DNA of 64,000 bases from Methylobacterium sp. BTF04 (GCF_010692745.1 NZ_JAAHTB010000009.1:1-64000); one strand, 5' to 3'. Positions 17,990 to 27,579 are shown, counted from the first letter of the stretch. The notes: generated by a model not told the origin, from the letters alone. Program-made: numbers and translations.

Positions 17990-18991
17990 TTACTCGGCGG
18001 CTTCGCTGCGCAGCTCGCGCGGCAGCGGGAAGGACATGTCCTCGACCACCGTGGAGATCGTGTCCACCGTCACCGTGTAGCGGGCGGCGAAGGCGTCGAT
18101 GATCTCCTCCACCAGCACCTCGGGTGCCGAAGCGCCGGCGGTGAGGCCGAGCTTGCGGATGCCCTCGAAGGCCGGCCAGTCGATCTCCTCGGCACGCAGG
18201 ACGAGGCGGGTGATCGGGCAACCGACGCGCTCGGCAACCTCGCGCAGGCGTTGCGAATTCGACGAGTTCGAGGAGCCGACCACGATCACGGCATCCACCA
18301 GTGGTGCCACCTGCTTGACCGCTTCCTGCCGGTTGGTGGTGGCGTAGCAGATATCGTCCTTGTGCGGCCCGGTAATGGTCGGGAACTTCTTCTTCAAAGC
18401 CTCGACAATGTGGTGGGTATCATCCACCGACAGGGTCGTCTGCGTGACCCAGGCGAGGTTGTCGCGGCTCGCGGGCTCGAGCGCCGCGATCTGCTCCAGA
18501 TCCTCCACCAGGGTGATCGAGCCCTTGGGAAGCTGGCCCATGGTGCCGACCACCTCCGGGTGGCCGGAATGGCCGACCAGCAGCACGTGGCGGCCGCGCT
18601 TGTGATGAATCTCGGCCTCCCGGTGGACCTTCGTCACCAGCGGGCAGGTGGCGTCGATGGTCGTCAGGCCACGCGCATCGGCGTTGTTCGGCACGGTCTT
18701 GGCCACGCCATGCGCGGAGAAGATCACCGGTGCGGCACCATCCGGCACCTCGTCGAGTTCGCGCACGAACACCGCGCCTTTGCGCTTCAGGCTCTCGACC
18801 ACGTATTTGTTGTGGACGATCTCGTGGCGCACGTAGACCGGAGGCCCGTAGATGGCGAGCGCCCGCTCGACCACGTCGATGGCTCGCACCACGCCGGCAC
18901 AGAAGCCGCGCGGGGCGCAGAGCAAGATTTCGAGAGGCGGCTTGGCCGCGTCGGGAATGGTGGTCGGGGTCGTCGAGAGTGCTTCGCTCAT
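17990..18991 (-). CDS. ispH: 4-hydroxy-3-methylbut-2-enyl diphosphate reductase
   Basis: This 333-aa iron-sulfur enzyme makes IPP and DMAPP in the last step of the MEP isoprenoid pathway. All three cluster cysteines are visible: [11 protein letters not shown] (about 24-34), [11 protein letters not shown] (about 116) and [10 protein letters not shown] (about 211). [10 protein letters not shown] and [10 protein letters not shown] are the substrate-site segments. The frame extends to 19030; I chose the ATG at 18991, since the extra 13 residues overlap a poor coding region. The same pathway's ispE lies at 50459. Confidence 0.96.
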   Translation of the reverse strand: MSEALSTTPTTIPDAAKPPLEILLCAPRGFCAGVVRAIDVVERALAIYGPPVYVRHEIVHNKYVVESLKRKGAVFVRELDEVPDGAAPVIFSAHGVAKTVPNNADARGLTTIDATCPLVTKVHREAEIHHKRGRHVLLVGHSGHPEVVGTMGQLPKGSITLVEDLEQIAALEPASRDNLAWVTQTTLSVDDTHHIVEALKKKFPTITGPHKDDICYATTNRQEAVKQVAPLVDAVIVVGSSNSSNSQRLREVAERVGCPITRLVLRAEEIDWPAFEGIRKLGLTAGASAPEVLVEEIIDAFAARYTVTVDTISTVVEDMSFPLPRELRSEAAE

Positions 18992-19110
18992 GATAACCGG
19001 GATGTGGCGAGGCGGGGCCGCCCCTGTCAACCGCTCTTAGCCGAAAACTGCGTCGCCGGCACCGTCGTGTCATTCGAAACACCGGCACAGTGACATGAAG
19101 GACGGCCATT

Positions 19111-20505
19111 TCAGCCAGACATCGCGCTCGCCAGAACTGAGAAGATACGCGGATCGCCGCAATGGGCCACGTTGAAGCGCAGGAATTCCTGGCCCAGCGG
19201 AGAGGTGCTGAAGACCACGCCCGGCGCCAGCACCACCCCCTTGGCGAGGGCGCGGCGTGCCACGTCGGCCGAATCGAGTCCGCCCGGCAGGCGCGCCCAC
19301 AGGAACATGCCGCCCCGAGGCTCGATCCAGGGTTTGAGCCCGCAGGCTTCGAGGTGCCGTGCCGCCTGTCCCATGTCGCGGGCGAGCTTGTCCCGGACGT
19401 CCGCGAGGTGGTGGCGATAGCTGCCGTCGGTGATGAGACGGTGCATCAGGACGGCGGCGAGATGGCCGCTGCCGAGGCTCATGGCCAACTTCAGGTCCAC
19501 CAGAGGCTCGACCCAGTCGCCCCGCGCGGCGATGAAGCCGCAGCGGACGGCCGCCGACAGGGTCTTGGAGAAGCTGCCGACCTGAATAACCCGCTGGAGA
19601 CCGTCGAAGCCGGCTAGCCTCGGCGCCGCTTCGGGTTCGAGATCGCCGAAGATATCGTCCTCGATGATCAGTGTATCGTGGGTCTCGGCGAGCCTGAGGA
19701 CCCGGTGGGCCACCATCGGCGCCAGCGTCGCGCCGGTCGGGTTATGGAGCGCCGAATTGGTCAGATAGAAGCGCGGTCGGTGCGCGGCGAGGATCGCCTC
19801 GAACTGCACGAGGTCCGGACCCGTCGGGGTGTAGGGCACGCCCACGATCCGCACGTGATGCGAACGCAACAGGGCGTGGAAGTTGAAGTAGCAGGGGTCG
19901 TCCACCACCACCGTGTCGCCCGGGCTGAGCAGGAAACGGCCGAGAAGATCGACGGCCTGCGTCGCCGAATCGACCAGGATGATCTGGTCGGCATCCGCCG
20001 CCACGCCCTTCTCATCGAGCCGTCGCGCGATCTGGCTGCGCAACGGCGCAAAGCCGAGCGGCTGATCGTAGGATGTCAACTCGGCATGGGCAGTGCGGGC
20101 GAGCTGGCGCAGGTTCCGGCGGATGGCATCTTCCGGCAGCCACGTGGCCGGAAGCCAGCCGGAGCCCGGCATCAATAGGCCCGGCCCGGCCTGCATCGAC
20201 TGTCGGGTGATCCAGAGCGGATCGACGGCGCGGTCGAGTTCCGGTCCGATCACCTTGAGGCAGAGCGGTCGGGTCTTGCCGGCGACGTAGAAGCCCGAGC
20301 CCCGGCGCGCGACGATCGCCCCCTCGGCGCCGAGCCGGTCATAGGCCTCCACCACCGTCGATTTCGACACGCCCATCGCCTCGGCGAAGGCGCGGACCGA
20401 GGGCAGCCTCGCGCCCGGAGCGAGCTGACGGCTGGCGATCCGATCGGCGATGGCGACGGTGACGGTCTCCACCAGGGTCGGTGCAGAAGATGCGGCGGCT
20501 TTCAT
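19111..20505 (-). CDS. MocR-type PLP-dependent transcriptional regulator
   Basis: This 464-aa protein joins an N-terminal GntR winged helix (about 1-75: LPSVRAFAEAMGVSKST, VARRGSGFYV) to a class I aminotransferase-like domain. The PLP lysine lies in QVGSFSKTLSAAVR (about residue 293). MocR proteins use PLP or its adducts as signal and usually regulate a divergent neighbour. The frame is open to 20604, but the ATG at 20505 begins just before the first helix. Here the divergent neighbour is a DUF1127 gene, and the shared gap holds nested inverted repeats. Its own target and ligand are not predictable. Confidence 0.85.
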   Translation of the reverse strand: MKAAASSAPTLVETVTVAIADRIASRQLAPGARLPSVRAFAEAMGVSKSTVVEAYDRLGAEGAIVARRGSGFYVAGKTRPLCLKVIGPELDRAVDPLWITRQSMQAGPGLLMPGSGWLPATWLPEDAIRRNLRQLARTAHAELTSYDQPLGFAPLRSQIARRLDEKGVAADADQIILVDSATQAVDLLGRFLLSPGDTVVVDDPCYFNFHALLRSHHVRIVGVPYTPTGPDLVQFEAILAAHRPRFYLTNSALHNPTGATLAPMVAHRVLRLAETHDTLIIEDDIFGDLEPEAAPRLAGFDGLQRVIQVGSFSKTLSAAVRCGFIAARGDWVEPLVDLKLAMSLGSGHLAAVLMHRLITDGSYRHHLADVRDKLARDMGQAARHLEACGLKPWIEPRGGMFLWARLPGGLDSADVARRALAKGVVLAPGVVFSTSPLGQEFLRFNVAHCGDPRIFSVLASAMSG

Positions 20506-20507
20506 CT

Positions 20508-20556
20508 GTACGGTCTTTCCGTCCGGACAATTCTGGTCAACCGTACTGCATTGTCC
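20508..20556. promoter_or_regulatory. Candidate MocR operators in a divergent promoter
   Basis: Two inverted repeats interlock in the 114-base gap: GTACGGT (20508-20514) with ACCGTAC (20540-20546), and GGACAAT (20525-20531) with ATTGTCC (20550-20556). Both lie within 50 bases upstream of the regulator gene and 64-112 bases before the DUF1127 start, so one protein could control both directions. Confidence 0.5.
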
Positions 20557-20619
20557 CTGTCGTCGCCAGCCGACGCTGGGCATCCTGACGCCATCGAAAC
20601 CCACACCGAGGGCGCAGCG

Positions 20620-20916
20620 ATGAACCGCACCGCGTTACCAGCAGCTGACCTGACGACGACGGCTCCGCTCTTTCAGACCCTGAAGCGATTCGTTCGTAGC
20701 GTCGTCGCACAGGCTGCCGCCGGGCTCTCGCGGCAGGCGATCAACCGGCGCGTGCTTTCTCAGCTCGACGGAATGTCGGACCGGGAACTGAAGGATATCG
20801 GCCTCATCCGGCAGGATGTGGCCGATGCCGCGCAGCTGTCGCCGGAGCAGGATGCGTCCTGCCTCCTCATCGCACGCCGCGACGAGCGGCGGGGATCACG
20901 GTGGCGCGGGTGCTGA
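20620..20916 (+). CDS. DUF1127 domain protein
   Basis: This 98-aa protein carries the DUF1127 signature in its middle: RRVLSQLDGMSDRELKDIGL (about 48-67), an Arg-rich helix-turn motif typical of small alphaproteobacterial proteins; some bind RNA or affect phosphate and carbon metabolism. A GAGGG ribosome binding site lies 7 bases before the ATG. The neighbouring divergent MocR gene suggests its expression is controlled by a PLP-sensing regulator. Its longer N- and C-terminal extensions are not recognised. Confidence 0.8.
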   Translation: MNRTALPAADLTTTAPLFQTLKRFVRSVVAQAAAGLSRQAINRRVLSQLDGMSDRELKDIGLIRQDVADAAQLSPEQDASCLLIARRDERRGSRWRGC

Positions 20917-21056
20917 TTCGCACCGCAGGAACCGGAGCGGCCGTAGATGGGGCCGTGTCCGACGTGGCGGTCGGCGAAGGGCTGGTCTAAGAGAATCCGG
21001 TTCCCGACGTCCATGATCGCTGCGATCGGGCCCGGCCTCCTCCAGCCTGGATACTC

Positions 21057-22958
21057 ATGGCGAGCGCCGCAACCCACGTCAGTTTCCTGCCGCCGGTGCT
21101 GACCTTCCTGTCGGCTGCGGTGATCGGCGTGCCGATCTTCCGGCTCATCGGCCAGAGCGCCGTGCTCGGCTACCTCGTAGCCGGCGTGGTGATCGGGCCA
21201 TTCGGTTTTTCGCTCATCGCCGAACCCGAGACGGCGGCGAGCGTCGCCGAACTCGGCGTGGTGCTGCTGCTCTTCATCGTCGGCCTCGAACTCCAGATCT
21301 CGCGCCTTGTCTCGATGCGACGGGACATCTTCGGGCTCGGCACTACCCAACTTCTCGTCTGTTCCGCGGTCCTGGCCGGCGTCGGTGCGCTGATGGGGCT
21401 CAAGCCCTCGGCCGCCATCGTCATCGGCATCGCGCTGGCCTTGTCCGCGACGGCGGTGGCGCTCCAACTCCTCGAAGAGCGCGGCGATCTCGGCACGCCC
21501 TATGGTGGCCGCGCCTTCGCGGTCCTGCTGTTCCAGGACATCTCGGTGGTCGCCATCCTGGCGCTGATGCCGCTCCTCGCGTCCACCGGGGGTGGCGGCG
21601 GCGACGGCTGGCTCATGTCGGCGTTGCAGTCGACCGGTACGGTGGCGGCTGCGATCCTGGCGGTGGTGCTGGTGGGGCGCTACGGCCTGAACCCGTTCTT
21701 CGGCCTGCTCGCCGCCAGCGGCGCACGCGAGGTGATGACGGCCGCCGCTCTCTTGGTGGTGCTCGGCACCGCGATGCTGATGGAGCATGTCGGCCTGTCG
21801 ATGGCGATGGGCGCCTTCCTGGCGGGCGTGCTGCTCGCCGAATCGAACTTCCGCCACCAGCTCGAGGCCGACATCGAGCCGTTCCGCGGCATGCTGCTCG
21901 GTCTGTTCTTCATGAGCGTGGGCATGTCCATCGACGGCGGCCTGCTCAAGGCCGAGTGGCCGCTGCTGCTCGGCGCCACCGCGGGGGCGATCCTGATCAA
22001 GGTCGGGATCGTCGCCTGCCTGTTCCGGCTGTTCGGTTCACCGTGGCTCGATGCCGTGCGTGGGGGCGCGATCCTGGCGCCCGCCGGCGAATTCGCCTTC
22101 GTGCTGTTGCCGGTGGGCGGCGAGCTTGGGCTGATCGACCAGCCGAGTACGCGGTTCGCCGTGGCGCTCGCGGCCCTCACCATGCTGGTCGGCCCGGTGG
22201 CGGCCAAAGCCCTCGACTCGGCGCTTGCCCGCCGCCGCAGCGAGCCTGATCAGGCCCCCGACACCGTGGAGACTACAGAAGCCCGGGTCCTGGTGATCGG
22301 ATTCGGCCGCTTCGGCCAGATCCTGACGCAGGTGCTGCTTGCGGAAGGCATCAGCGTCACGGTGATCGACAAGGACGTGGAGCAGATCCGCAGTGCCTCG
22401 CGCTTCGGCTTCCGGATCTATTACGGCGACGGCACCCGCCTCGACGTGCTGCGCGCCGCCGGCATCGGCCGCGCCGAACTCCTCTGTGTCTGCGTCGACG
22501 ATGCCGAGGCCGCGCTGAAGATCGTCGACATCGTCCACGAGGAATTCTCCTCCGTGCGGACCTATGTCCGGGCCTATGACCGCATGCACGCGGTCGAACT
22601 CATGAACCGCGACGTGGATTATCAATTGCGCGAAACGGTGGATTCGGCCCTCTCCTTCGGGCGCGCGACCCTCGAAGGCCTCGGCCTCAGCGCCGCTACC
22701 GCCGCTGCCACGGCCGAGGATGTGCGCAAGCGCGACATCGCCCGCCTCGTGCTGCAGCAGGCCGGTGCCTTGCCCGAAGCGAGCACCTGGATGCGCGGTG
22801 GCTCGGAGATCAAGCCGGAGCCGCTCACCGCGCCGCAGACCCCCTCGCGCGCGTTAAACGCAGAGACCCGCGGCATCATCGGGAGGAAGAGCCGCGAGGC
22901 CGCGACCCGGACCCTCGAGGCCCGAGACGCCCAGCAGGACGCGCATTCCGATGCGTGA
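21057..22958 (+). CDS. Kef-type monovalent cation:proton antiporter (CPA2)
   Basis: This 633-aa inner-membrane protein has about 12 hydrophobic helices (roughly 5-380), with the CPA2 features LVAGVVIGPFGF near 40, GLELQISRL near 77 and FQDISVVAILALMPLL near 157. A cytosolic TrkA-N domain follows (LVIGFGRFGQIL, GxGxxG near 410, then VIDKD), and a variable tail ends at 633. It is a KefB/KefC-like K+/H+ antiporter, probably for potassium efflux and pH protection; glutathione gating cannot be judged. Its end overlaps the MATE gene by 8 bases, so the two are probably cotranscribed. Confidence 0.9.
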   Translation: MASAATHVSFLPPVLTFLSAAVIGVPIFRLIGQSAVLGYLVAGVVIGPFGFSLIAEPETAASVAELGVVLLLFIVGLELQISRLVSMRRDIFGLGTTQLLVCSAVLAGVGALMGLKPSAAIVIGIALALSATAVALQLLEERGDLGTPYGGRAFAVLLFQDISVVAILALMPLLASTGGGGGDGWLMSALQSTGTVAAAILAVVLVGRYGLNPFFGLLAASGAREVMTAAALLVVLGTAMLMEHVGLSMAMGAFLAGVLLAESNFRHQLEADIEPFRGMLLGLFFMSVGMSIDGGLLKAEWPLLLGATAGAILIKVGIVACLFRLFGSPWLDAVRGGAILAPAGEFAFVLLPVGGELGLIDQPSTRFAVALAALTMLVGPVAAKALDSALARRRSEPDQAPDTVETTEARVLVIGFGRFGQILTQVLLAEGISVTVIDKDVEQIRSASRFGFRIYYGDGTRLDVLRAAGIGRAELLCVCVDDAEAALKIVDIVHEEFSSVRTYVRAYDRMHAVELMNRDVDYQLRETVDSALSFGRATLEGLGLSAATAAATAEDVRKRDIARLVLQQAGALPEASTWMRGGSEIKPEPLTAPQTPSRALNAETRGIIGRKSREAATRTLEARDAQQDAHSDA

Positions 22959-24390
22959 GCCGCGTGCGGAATCCGCGCGCTTCGTTCGCGGATCGATCCT
23001 GCGCCACGTCGTGGTGATGAGCGGCACCGGCTCCATCGGCCTGATGGCGATCTTCGTCGTCGACCTGTTGTCGCTGCTCTACGTCTCGAAGCTCGGCGAC
23101 CCGAAGCTGACGGCGGCGGTGGGCTTTGCCACCATCGTCCAGTTCTTCGCCATCGCCATCAACATCGGCCTGATGATCGCTGCCGGCGCCTTGGTCTCGC
23201 GGGCGATCGGGGCCGGGGACGAGGCCGGCGCCCGGCGCATCGCCACCTCGGGCACCATCCACGGCCTCGTGGTCTCGGCGGTCCTCGTCCTGGCGATGCT
23301 GCCCTTCCTCGGCCCATTCCTGAGTTTCATCGGCGCCGATGCCGAAACCCTGCCGGTGGCCGAGCGCTTCCTCTGGATCGCCCTGCCGTCGAACCTCCTG
23401 ATGGGGCCCGGCATGATGTTCTCGGGGCTGCTGCGCGCCGTGGGCGCCGCCCGCCAAGCCATGTACGTGACGCTCGGCGGCGCCATCGTCACTGCCGGAC
23501 TCGATCCATTGCTGATCTTCGGCGCCGGTCTGGGCGTCGACGGGGCGGCGATTACTACCTGCGTGGCGCGCGCCACCTTCGCCCTCGTCGGCCTGTGGGG
23601 CGTGCGCCAGCACCGTATGCTCGCACGGCCCCGGATCGCCGACATCGTCTCCGACGCGCCGATCGTCCTGCGGATCGCCCTGCCGGCGGTCCTCACCAAC
23701 CTCGCGCCCTCGGTGGCGAGCGCCTTCATCGCCCATGCGCTGGCGCAGTTCGGCACCGCCGCGGTGGCCGGCAACGTGGTGATCGACCGCCTGACGCCCG
23801 TGGCCTTCGGTGGTCTGTTCGCCATGTCGGGCTCCATCGGCCCGATCCTCGGACAGAATTGGGGCGCGGCTCGGTTCGATCGGATGCGCGGTGTCCTGCG
23901 CAGCGGCGCCCTCGTTACCGCGGTCTACGTGGTCGTGGTCTGGCTCGCGCTGATCGTGTTTCGCGAGCCGCTTCTCCATCTTTTCACGCTGGAAGGGATG
24001 GCCGCCGACCTGTTCGAATTCTTTTGCGTCGTCAGTGGTGCGGTCTGGTTCTTCACCGGGCTGTTGTTCCTGGCCAACGCGGCATTCAACAACCTCGGCT
24101 TTCCGTTCTACTCCACCGCCCTCAACTGGGGCCGGGCGACGCTCGGCACCGTCCCCCCTGCCCTGATCGGCGCACATTTCTACGGGCCGCGTGGCGTCAT
24201 CGCCGGCATTGGACTCGGCTCCATCCTGTTCGGGATTGCCGGAATACTCCTGGCGTTCCGCACCGTCGCGACCCTTGAGCGACGCGGACGGGCGAAGAGC
24301 GTCGCAGCCGCGGCAGAAACCGAAATGCCGAATGTCGGTGCCGATGCTGCGCGCGCCGCGGCCCCGGCCCCGTCCGGCGCATTGGTCTAG
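22951..24390 (+). CDS. MATE family efflux transporter
   Basis: This 479-aa protein has about 12 membrane helices in two related halves. Typical segments are GALVSRAIGAGDEAGARRI (near 80, the MATE loop after helix 2) and GSIGPILGQNWGAARFDRM (near 296, the equivalent in the second half). It would export small cationic or organic compounds using a Na+ or H+ gradient. The start overlaps the antiporter gene end. cinA follows after 82 bases. Confidence 0.9.
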   Translation: MREPRAESARFVRGSILRHVVVMSGTGSIGLMAIFVVDLLSLLYVSKLGDPKLTAAVGFATIVQFFAIAINIGLMIAAGALVSRAIGAGDEAGARRIATSGTIHGLVVSAVLVLAMLPFLGPFLSFIGADAETLPVAERFLWIALPSNLLMGPGMMFSGLLRAVGAARQAMYVTLGGAIVTAGLDPLLIFGAGLGVDGAAITTCVARATFALVGLWGVRQHRMLARPRIADIVSDAPIVLRIALPAVLTNLAPSVASAFIAHALAQFGTAAVAGNVVIDRLTPVAFGGLFAMSGSIGPILGQNWGAARFDRMRGVLRSGALVTAVYVVVVWLALIVFREPLLHLFTLEGMAADLFEFFCVVSGAVWFFTGLLFLANAAFNNLGFPFYSTALNWGRATLGTVPPALIGAHFYGPRGVIAGIGLGSILFGIAGILLAFRTVATLERRGRAKSVAAAAETEMPNVGADAARAAAPAPSGALV

Positions 24391-24472
24391 CGCGCTTTCG
24401 CTTTGTCGCTGTGGTCAGCGGTCGCCGCCGCGCTACCTCGGTGACATCGCACTGCACCAAGTCCGGAATCCG

Positions 24473-25222
24473 ATGACAGATCCAGCCGCCATCACCGCCG
24501 CCATCCTTGTCATCGGCGACGAGATCCTGTCCGGGCGCACCAAGGACAAGAACATCGGCACCATCGCCGATTACTGCACGGCCGTCGGCATCGACCTCCG
24601 CGAAGTCCGCATCGTGCCCGACGAAGCCGACAAGATCGTCGCCGCGGTGAATGCGCTGCGGGCGGACCACACTTACGTCTTTACCACCGGCGGCATCGGC
24701 CCGACCCACGACGACATCACCGCCGATTGCGTGGCCGCCGCCTTCGGGGTCTCCATCGACGTCGATCCGCGCGCCAAGGCGATGCTGCTCGAGCGCCACA
24801 AGCCCGAAGACCTCAACGAGGCTCGCCTGCGCATGGCGCGCATTCCGGCGGGCGCCGACCTCATCGCCAACCCGATCTCGAAGGCCCCGGGCTTTCGCAT
24901 CGGCAACGTCTTCGTCATGGCTGGCGTGCCGGCGATCATGCAGGCGATGCTCGACGCCATCGGCCCGACCCTCGAAACCGGCGCCCGCGTCCTGTCGGAG
25001 ACCATCGAAGCCGGCAATCTGCCCGAGGGCCAGTACGCTGCGGGCTTGAGCGCCCTCGCCAAGGCGCACGCAGCGGTCTCGATCGGTTCCTATCCGTCGA
25101 TGACGCAGAACGGCTTTGCCAACCGGATCGTGGTGCGGGGCAAGGATGCCGCGGCCGTCGAGGCGGCGCGTAGCGCCGTCGCGGCTCTCGTGACGGAGCT
25201 GCGCGACGGAACCGCCGGCTGA
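24473..25222 (+). CDS. CinA-like molybdopterin-binding (MoCF) domain protein
   Basis: This 249-aa protein consists of the MoCF-biosynthesis fold only: AAILVIGDEILSGRTKDKN at the start, and TTGGIGPTHDDITADCVA (about 66-83). It lacks the C-terminal deamidase domain of full-length CinA (pncC). Such short forms are common in alphaproteobacteria as competence/damage-inducible protein A homologues; NMN deamidase activity is therefore not expected. The frame is open to 24191, but MTDPAAITAAILVIG is the natural start. An FNT gene follows after 56 bases. Confidence 0.85.
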   Translation: MTDPAAITAAILVIGDEILSGRTKDKNIGTIADYCTAVGIDLREVRIVPDEADKIVAAVNALRADHTYVFTTGGIGPTHDDITADCVAAAFGVSIDVDPRAKAMLLERHKPEDLNEARLRMARIPAGADLIANPISKAPGFRIGNVFVMAGVPAIMQAMLDAIGPTLETGARVLSETIEAGNLPEGQYAAGLSALAKAHAAVSIGSYPSMTQNGFANRIVVRGKDAAAVEAARSAVAALVTELRDGTAG

Positions 25223-25278
25223 TGCGGCGTCTTGTCCCCCTCGCCGCCCTCTTCGGTCGGTAAGGGAAGGATGCGGAG

Positions 25279-26124
25279 ATGAGCCGACGGGACGAGGCCG
25301 AGAAGCGCGAGGACGAGGAGAGCGTAGCCGCGCTCGGAAGGCCGGACGCGTTCGTCCTTCATGAAGCGATCCGCCGGGAGGGCGACGAGGAGCTGCGCCG
25401 CCACGGAGGCGCGTTGCTGATCTCGGCCATCGCCGCCGGCCTCACCATGGGCTTCTCGCTCATCGTTCCGGGGGTGCTCAAGGCACATCTTCCCGAAGCG
25501 CCCTGGAGCGAACTCATCACGAGCATGGGCTACGCCACCGGCTTCCTCATCGTCGTGCTCGGCCGCCAGCAACTCTTCACCGAAAATACGCTGACGCCGA
25601 TCCTGCCGCTGCTGCACGACCGCAACCTCACGACCCTGTGGCGCGTGTTGCGCCTGTGGGGGATCGTGCTCGCCGGAAACGTGGCGGCGACCGCGATGAT
25701 CGCCGCCGTGCTGGTCTCCAGCGATGCGTTCGAGCCGCAGGTCCACGAGGCTTTCGCCAAGATCAGCCAGCACGCCGTCGCCGCCGCGTTCACGACGACG
25801 GTGATCAAGGCCGTGTTCGCCGGTTGGCTGATCGCCCTCATGGTGTGGGTTCTGCCAGCGACCGGGGCCGCCGCGCCCTTCATCATCATTCTCTTCACGT
25901 GGCTGGTCTCGATGTGCGGCCTGTCCCACATCGTCGCCGGCTCGGTCGATACGTTCTACCTCGTCTTCTCCGGAGACCTGACCATGGCCGACTACGTCTG
26001 GCGCTTCTTCGTACCCACCCTCATCGGCAACGTCTTTGGCGGAACCGCTCTCGTGGCGGTACTCAATTACGGGCAGGTCGCGACGGAGGTCGAAGAACAG
26101 AAGGCCAATGACGGCGAGGGCTGA
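25279..26124 (+). CDS. Formate/nitrite transporter (FNT) family protein
   Basis: This 281-aa membrane protein has about six helices after a charged 45-residue N-terminus. GFLIVVLGRQQLFTENTLTP (about 90-109) is the FNT signature loop, as in the YfdC branch; LVSMCGLSHIVAGS (about 210) corresponds to the second pore loop. The family conducts formate, nitrite, hydrosulfide or similar anions. In a methylotroph formate is a tempting substrate, but the YfdC-like branch is uncharacterised. A purine-rich site (GGAAGGATGCGGAG) precedes the ATG. Confidence 0.88.
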   Translation: MSRRDEAEKREDEESVAALGRPDAFVLHEAIRREGDEELRRHGGALLISAIAAGLTMGFSLIVPGVLKAHLPEAPWSELITSMGYATGFLIVVLGRQQLFTENTLTPILPLLHDRNLTTLWRVLRLWGIVLAGNVAATAMIAAVLVSSDAFEPQVHEAFAKISQHAVAAAFTTTVIKAVFAGWLIALMVWVLPATGAAAPFIIILFTWLVSMCGLSHIVAGSVDTFYLVFSGDLTMADYVWRFFVPTLIGNVFGGTALVAVLNYGQVATEVEEQKANDGEG

Positions 26125-26160
26125 AGTGCCGATCGGCGTGCTTGGAACCGATCGCTTGGT

Positions 26161-26340
26161 TCAGGCGCGCACGACCGGCTTTGCCTTCACGGCTGCGGCC
26201 AAGGCCTTGAGGTTGCGGTTGAGATCCGCGATCTCGTTCAGCGCGATGGTCTTGTGGCCGTCCTTCACCGCCCGCTCGATGTCGCTGACCTGATCGGTGG
26301 CGATGCGCTTCAGCTCTGCGGCGAGTTGGTCCCGGGTCAT
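26161..26340 (-). CDS. Small charged helical protein, 59 aa
   Basis: The protein is nearly all helix-forming: MTRDQLAAELKRIA, DIERAVKDGH, NEIADLNRNLKALAAAVKA, ending KPVVRA. Heptad-like spacing (LNRNLKALAAAV) suggests a short coiled coil. The ATG at 26340 has an AGGAG ribosome binding site 6 bases upstream. It is a single gene between the FNT gene (convergent) and the outer-membrane protein gene (divergent). I do not recognise a family. Confidence 0.6.
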   Translation of the reverse strand: MTRDQLAAELKRIATDQVSDIERAVKDGHKTIALNEIADLNRNLKALAAAVKAKPVVRA

Positions 26341-26620
26341 CGTCGCTCCTGTCACGGCTCGGGGTTGCGCGACCCTGTTAAGCGATCGTGCTTAACCGCC
26401 CGTTGTCGGAGCAAGCCGGCCACCGGATCACGGGAAGCCCTCCCGCCCGACCTGTGCGTAATCCAGACGGCGTTGGAATGAACCGTCTCTGTTTGGCGGT
26501 GCAGGCGATCCGGTCGCCAGACGTCATTCCGACGGTGTGTGTTGCATCGCGGTCATAGGGGGCGGCCTCAACCAGCGATACGCTCTGCGCAAGCTCAATC
26601 CGTTCGGGAATACCCAACCC

Positions 26621-27502
26621 ATGTTCGCCAAGTCCCTTCTGGCCGGCGCCGTCTCGTTCGCCCTCGCCGGTGTGGCCGTCGCCGCCGATCTTCCGCGCCG
26701 CGCTGTGCCGCCGGTCTTCACCGCTGTGCCGGTGTTCACCTGGACCGGCATTTATGCCGGCACCCACAGCTCGTATGCCTTCAGCGACAGCCAGCGGATC
26801 ACCACCGTCGGCAACAACAACGGTACGGGCGGCATCACCAACACCGCTCTCAACGTCGCGCAGCTGCGTCGCCCGCCGAGCCTGCGCTCGGAGCAGGACG
26901 GCATCGGTAATGTCGGTGGCGGCATCGGCTACAACTATCAGTTCACCCCGGGCTCGGGCTTCGTCGTCGGCGTCGAGACCGACGTGACCTGGACCGCCAT
27001 CGCCAAGAAGTACGCCTATTTCGGTCCGGTGATCCCGGGTGTGAACACCGTCCCGGACCCGAGCGCCTTCCGTCAGCGTCTCGACTACCTCGGCACCGTG
27101 CAGGGCCGCCTCGGCTACGCCTTCGACCGGTTCCTCGTCTACGGGACCGGCGGTTTCGCCTACGGTAACGTCAACTACGGCGCCTACTTCGCCAACGGCG
27201 CCAACGTGACGGCCTATGCTGGCCGCTACAATCAGATCGAGACCGGCTACGTCTACGGCGGTGGCGTCGAGTACGCGATCCCCACCGACAGCTTCCTCAA
27301 CCGCTTCAACTTCATCGGCAGCTTCCTCGGCGCCAGCGCCATCACGCTGAAGGCCGAGTACCTGCGCTACGACCTCGGCAGCCGCAACGTGACCGTCGCC
27401 GCCACCGGCCTCACCGCCGCCACCGGCTCGTACACCACGCGCTTCAACACCGAGGGCAGCATCGTCCGCGCTGGCTTCAACTACAAGTTCGGCGGTCTCT
27501 GA
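26621..27502 (+). CDS. Outer-membrane beta-barrel protein (Omp25/Omp31-like)
   Basis: This 293-aa protein has a signal peptide (MFAKSLLAGAVSFALAGVAVAA, cut before DLPRR), then the Rhizobiales barrel hallmarks: VFTWTGIYAG (about 44-53), VGGGIGYNYQF, GTVQGRLGYAFDRFLVYGTGG (family motif) and a last strand GFNYKF followed by GGL. Such proteins form small barrels and are abundant at the surface; pore function is uncertain. The ATG at 26621 fits the signal peptide. A 280-base gap upstream with no other gene probably holds its promoter. Two hairpins follow the stop. Confidence 0.9.
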   Translation: MFAKSLLAGAVSFALAGVAVAADLPRRAVPPVFTAVPVFTWTGIYAGTHSSYAFSDSQRITTVGNNNGTGGITNTALNVAQLRRPPSLRSEQDGIGNVGGGIGYNYQFTPGSGFVVGVETDVTWTAIAKKYAYFGPVIPGVNTVPDPSAFRQRLDYLGTVQGRLGYAFDRFLVYGTGGFAYGNVNYGAYFANGANVTAYAGRYNQIETGYVYGGGVEYAIPTDSFLNRFNFIGSFLGASAITLKAEYLRYDLGSRNVTVAATGLTAATGSYTTRFNTEGSIVRAGFNYKFGGL

Positions 27503-27509
27503 GGCGTCT

Positions 27510-27538
27510 CCCCGAAAAGTGGACCTCACTTTTCGGGG
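27510..27538. repeat. Palindrome CCCCGAAAAGT / ACTTTTCGGGG
   Basis: A perfect 11-bp inverted repeat (27510-27520 with 27528-27538, 7-base loop) begins 7 bases after the outer-membrane protein stop. It resembles the CCGAAAAGTGG palindromes found between genes across Rhizobiales. It may help terminate or stabilise the upstream mRNA. Confidence 0.5.
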
Positions 27539-27579
27539 ATGCCGATGGTGTAGGCCCTGCCAGCCATTCGAATACGCAA

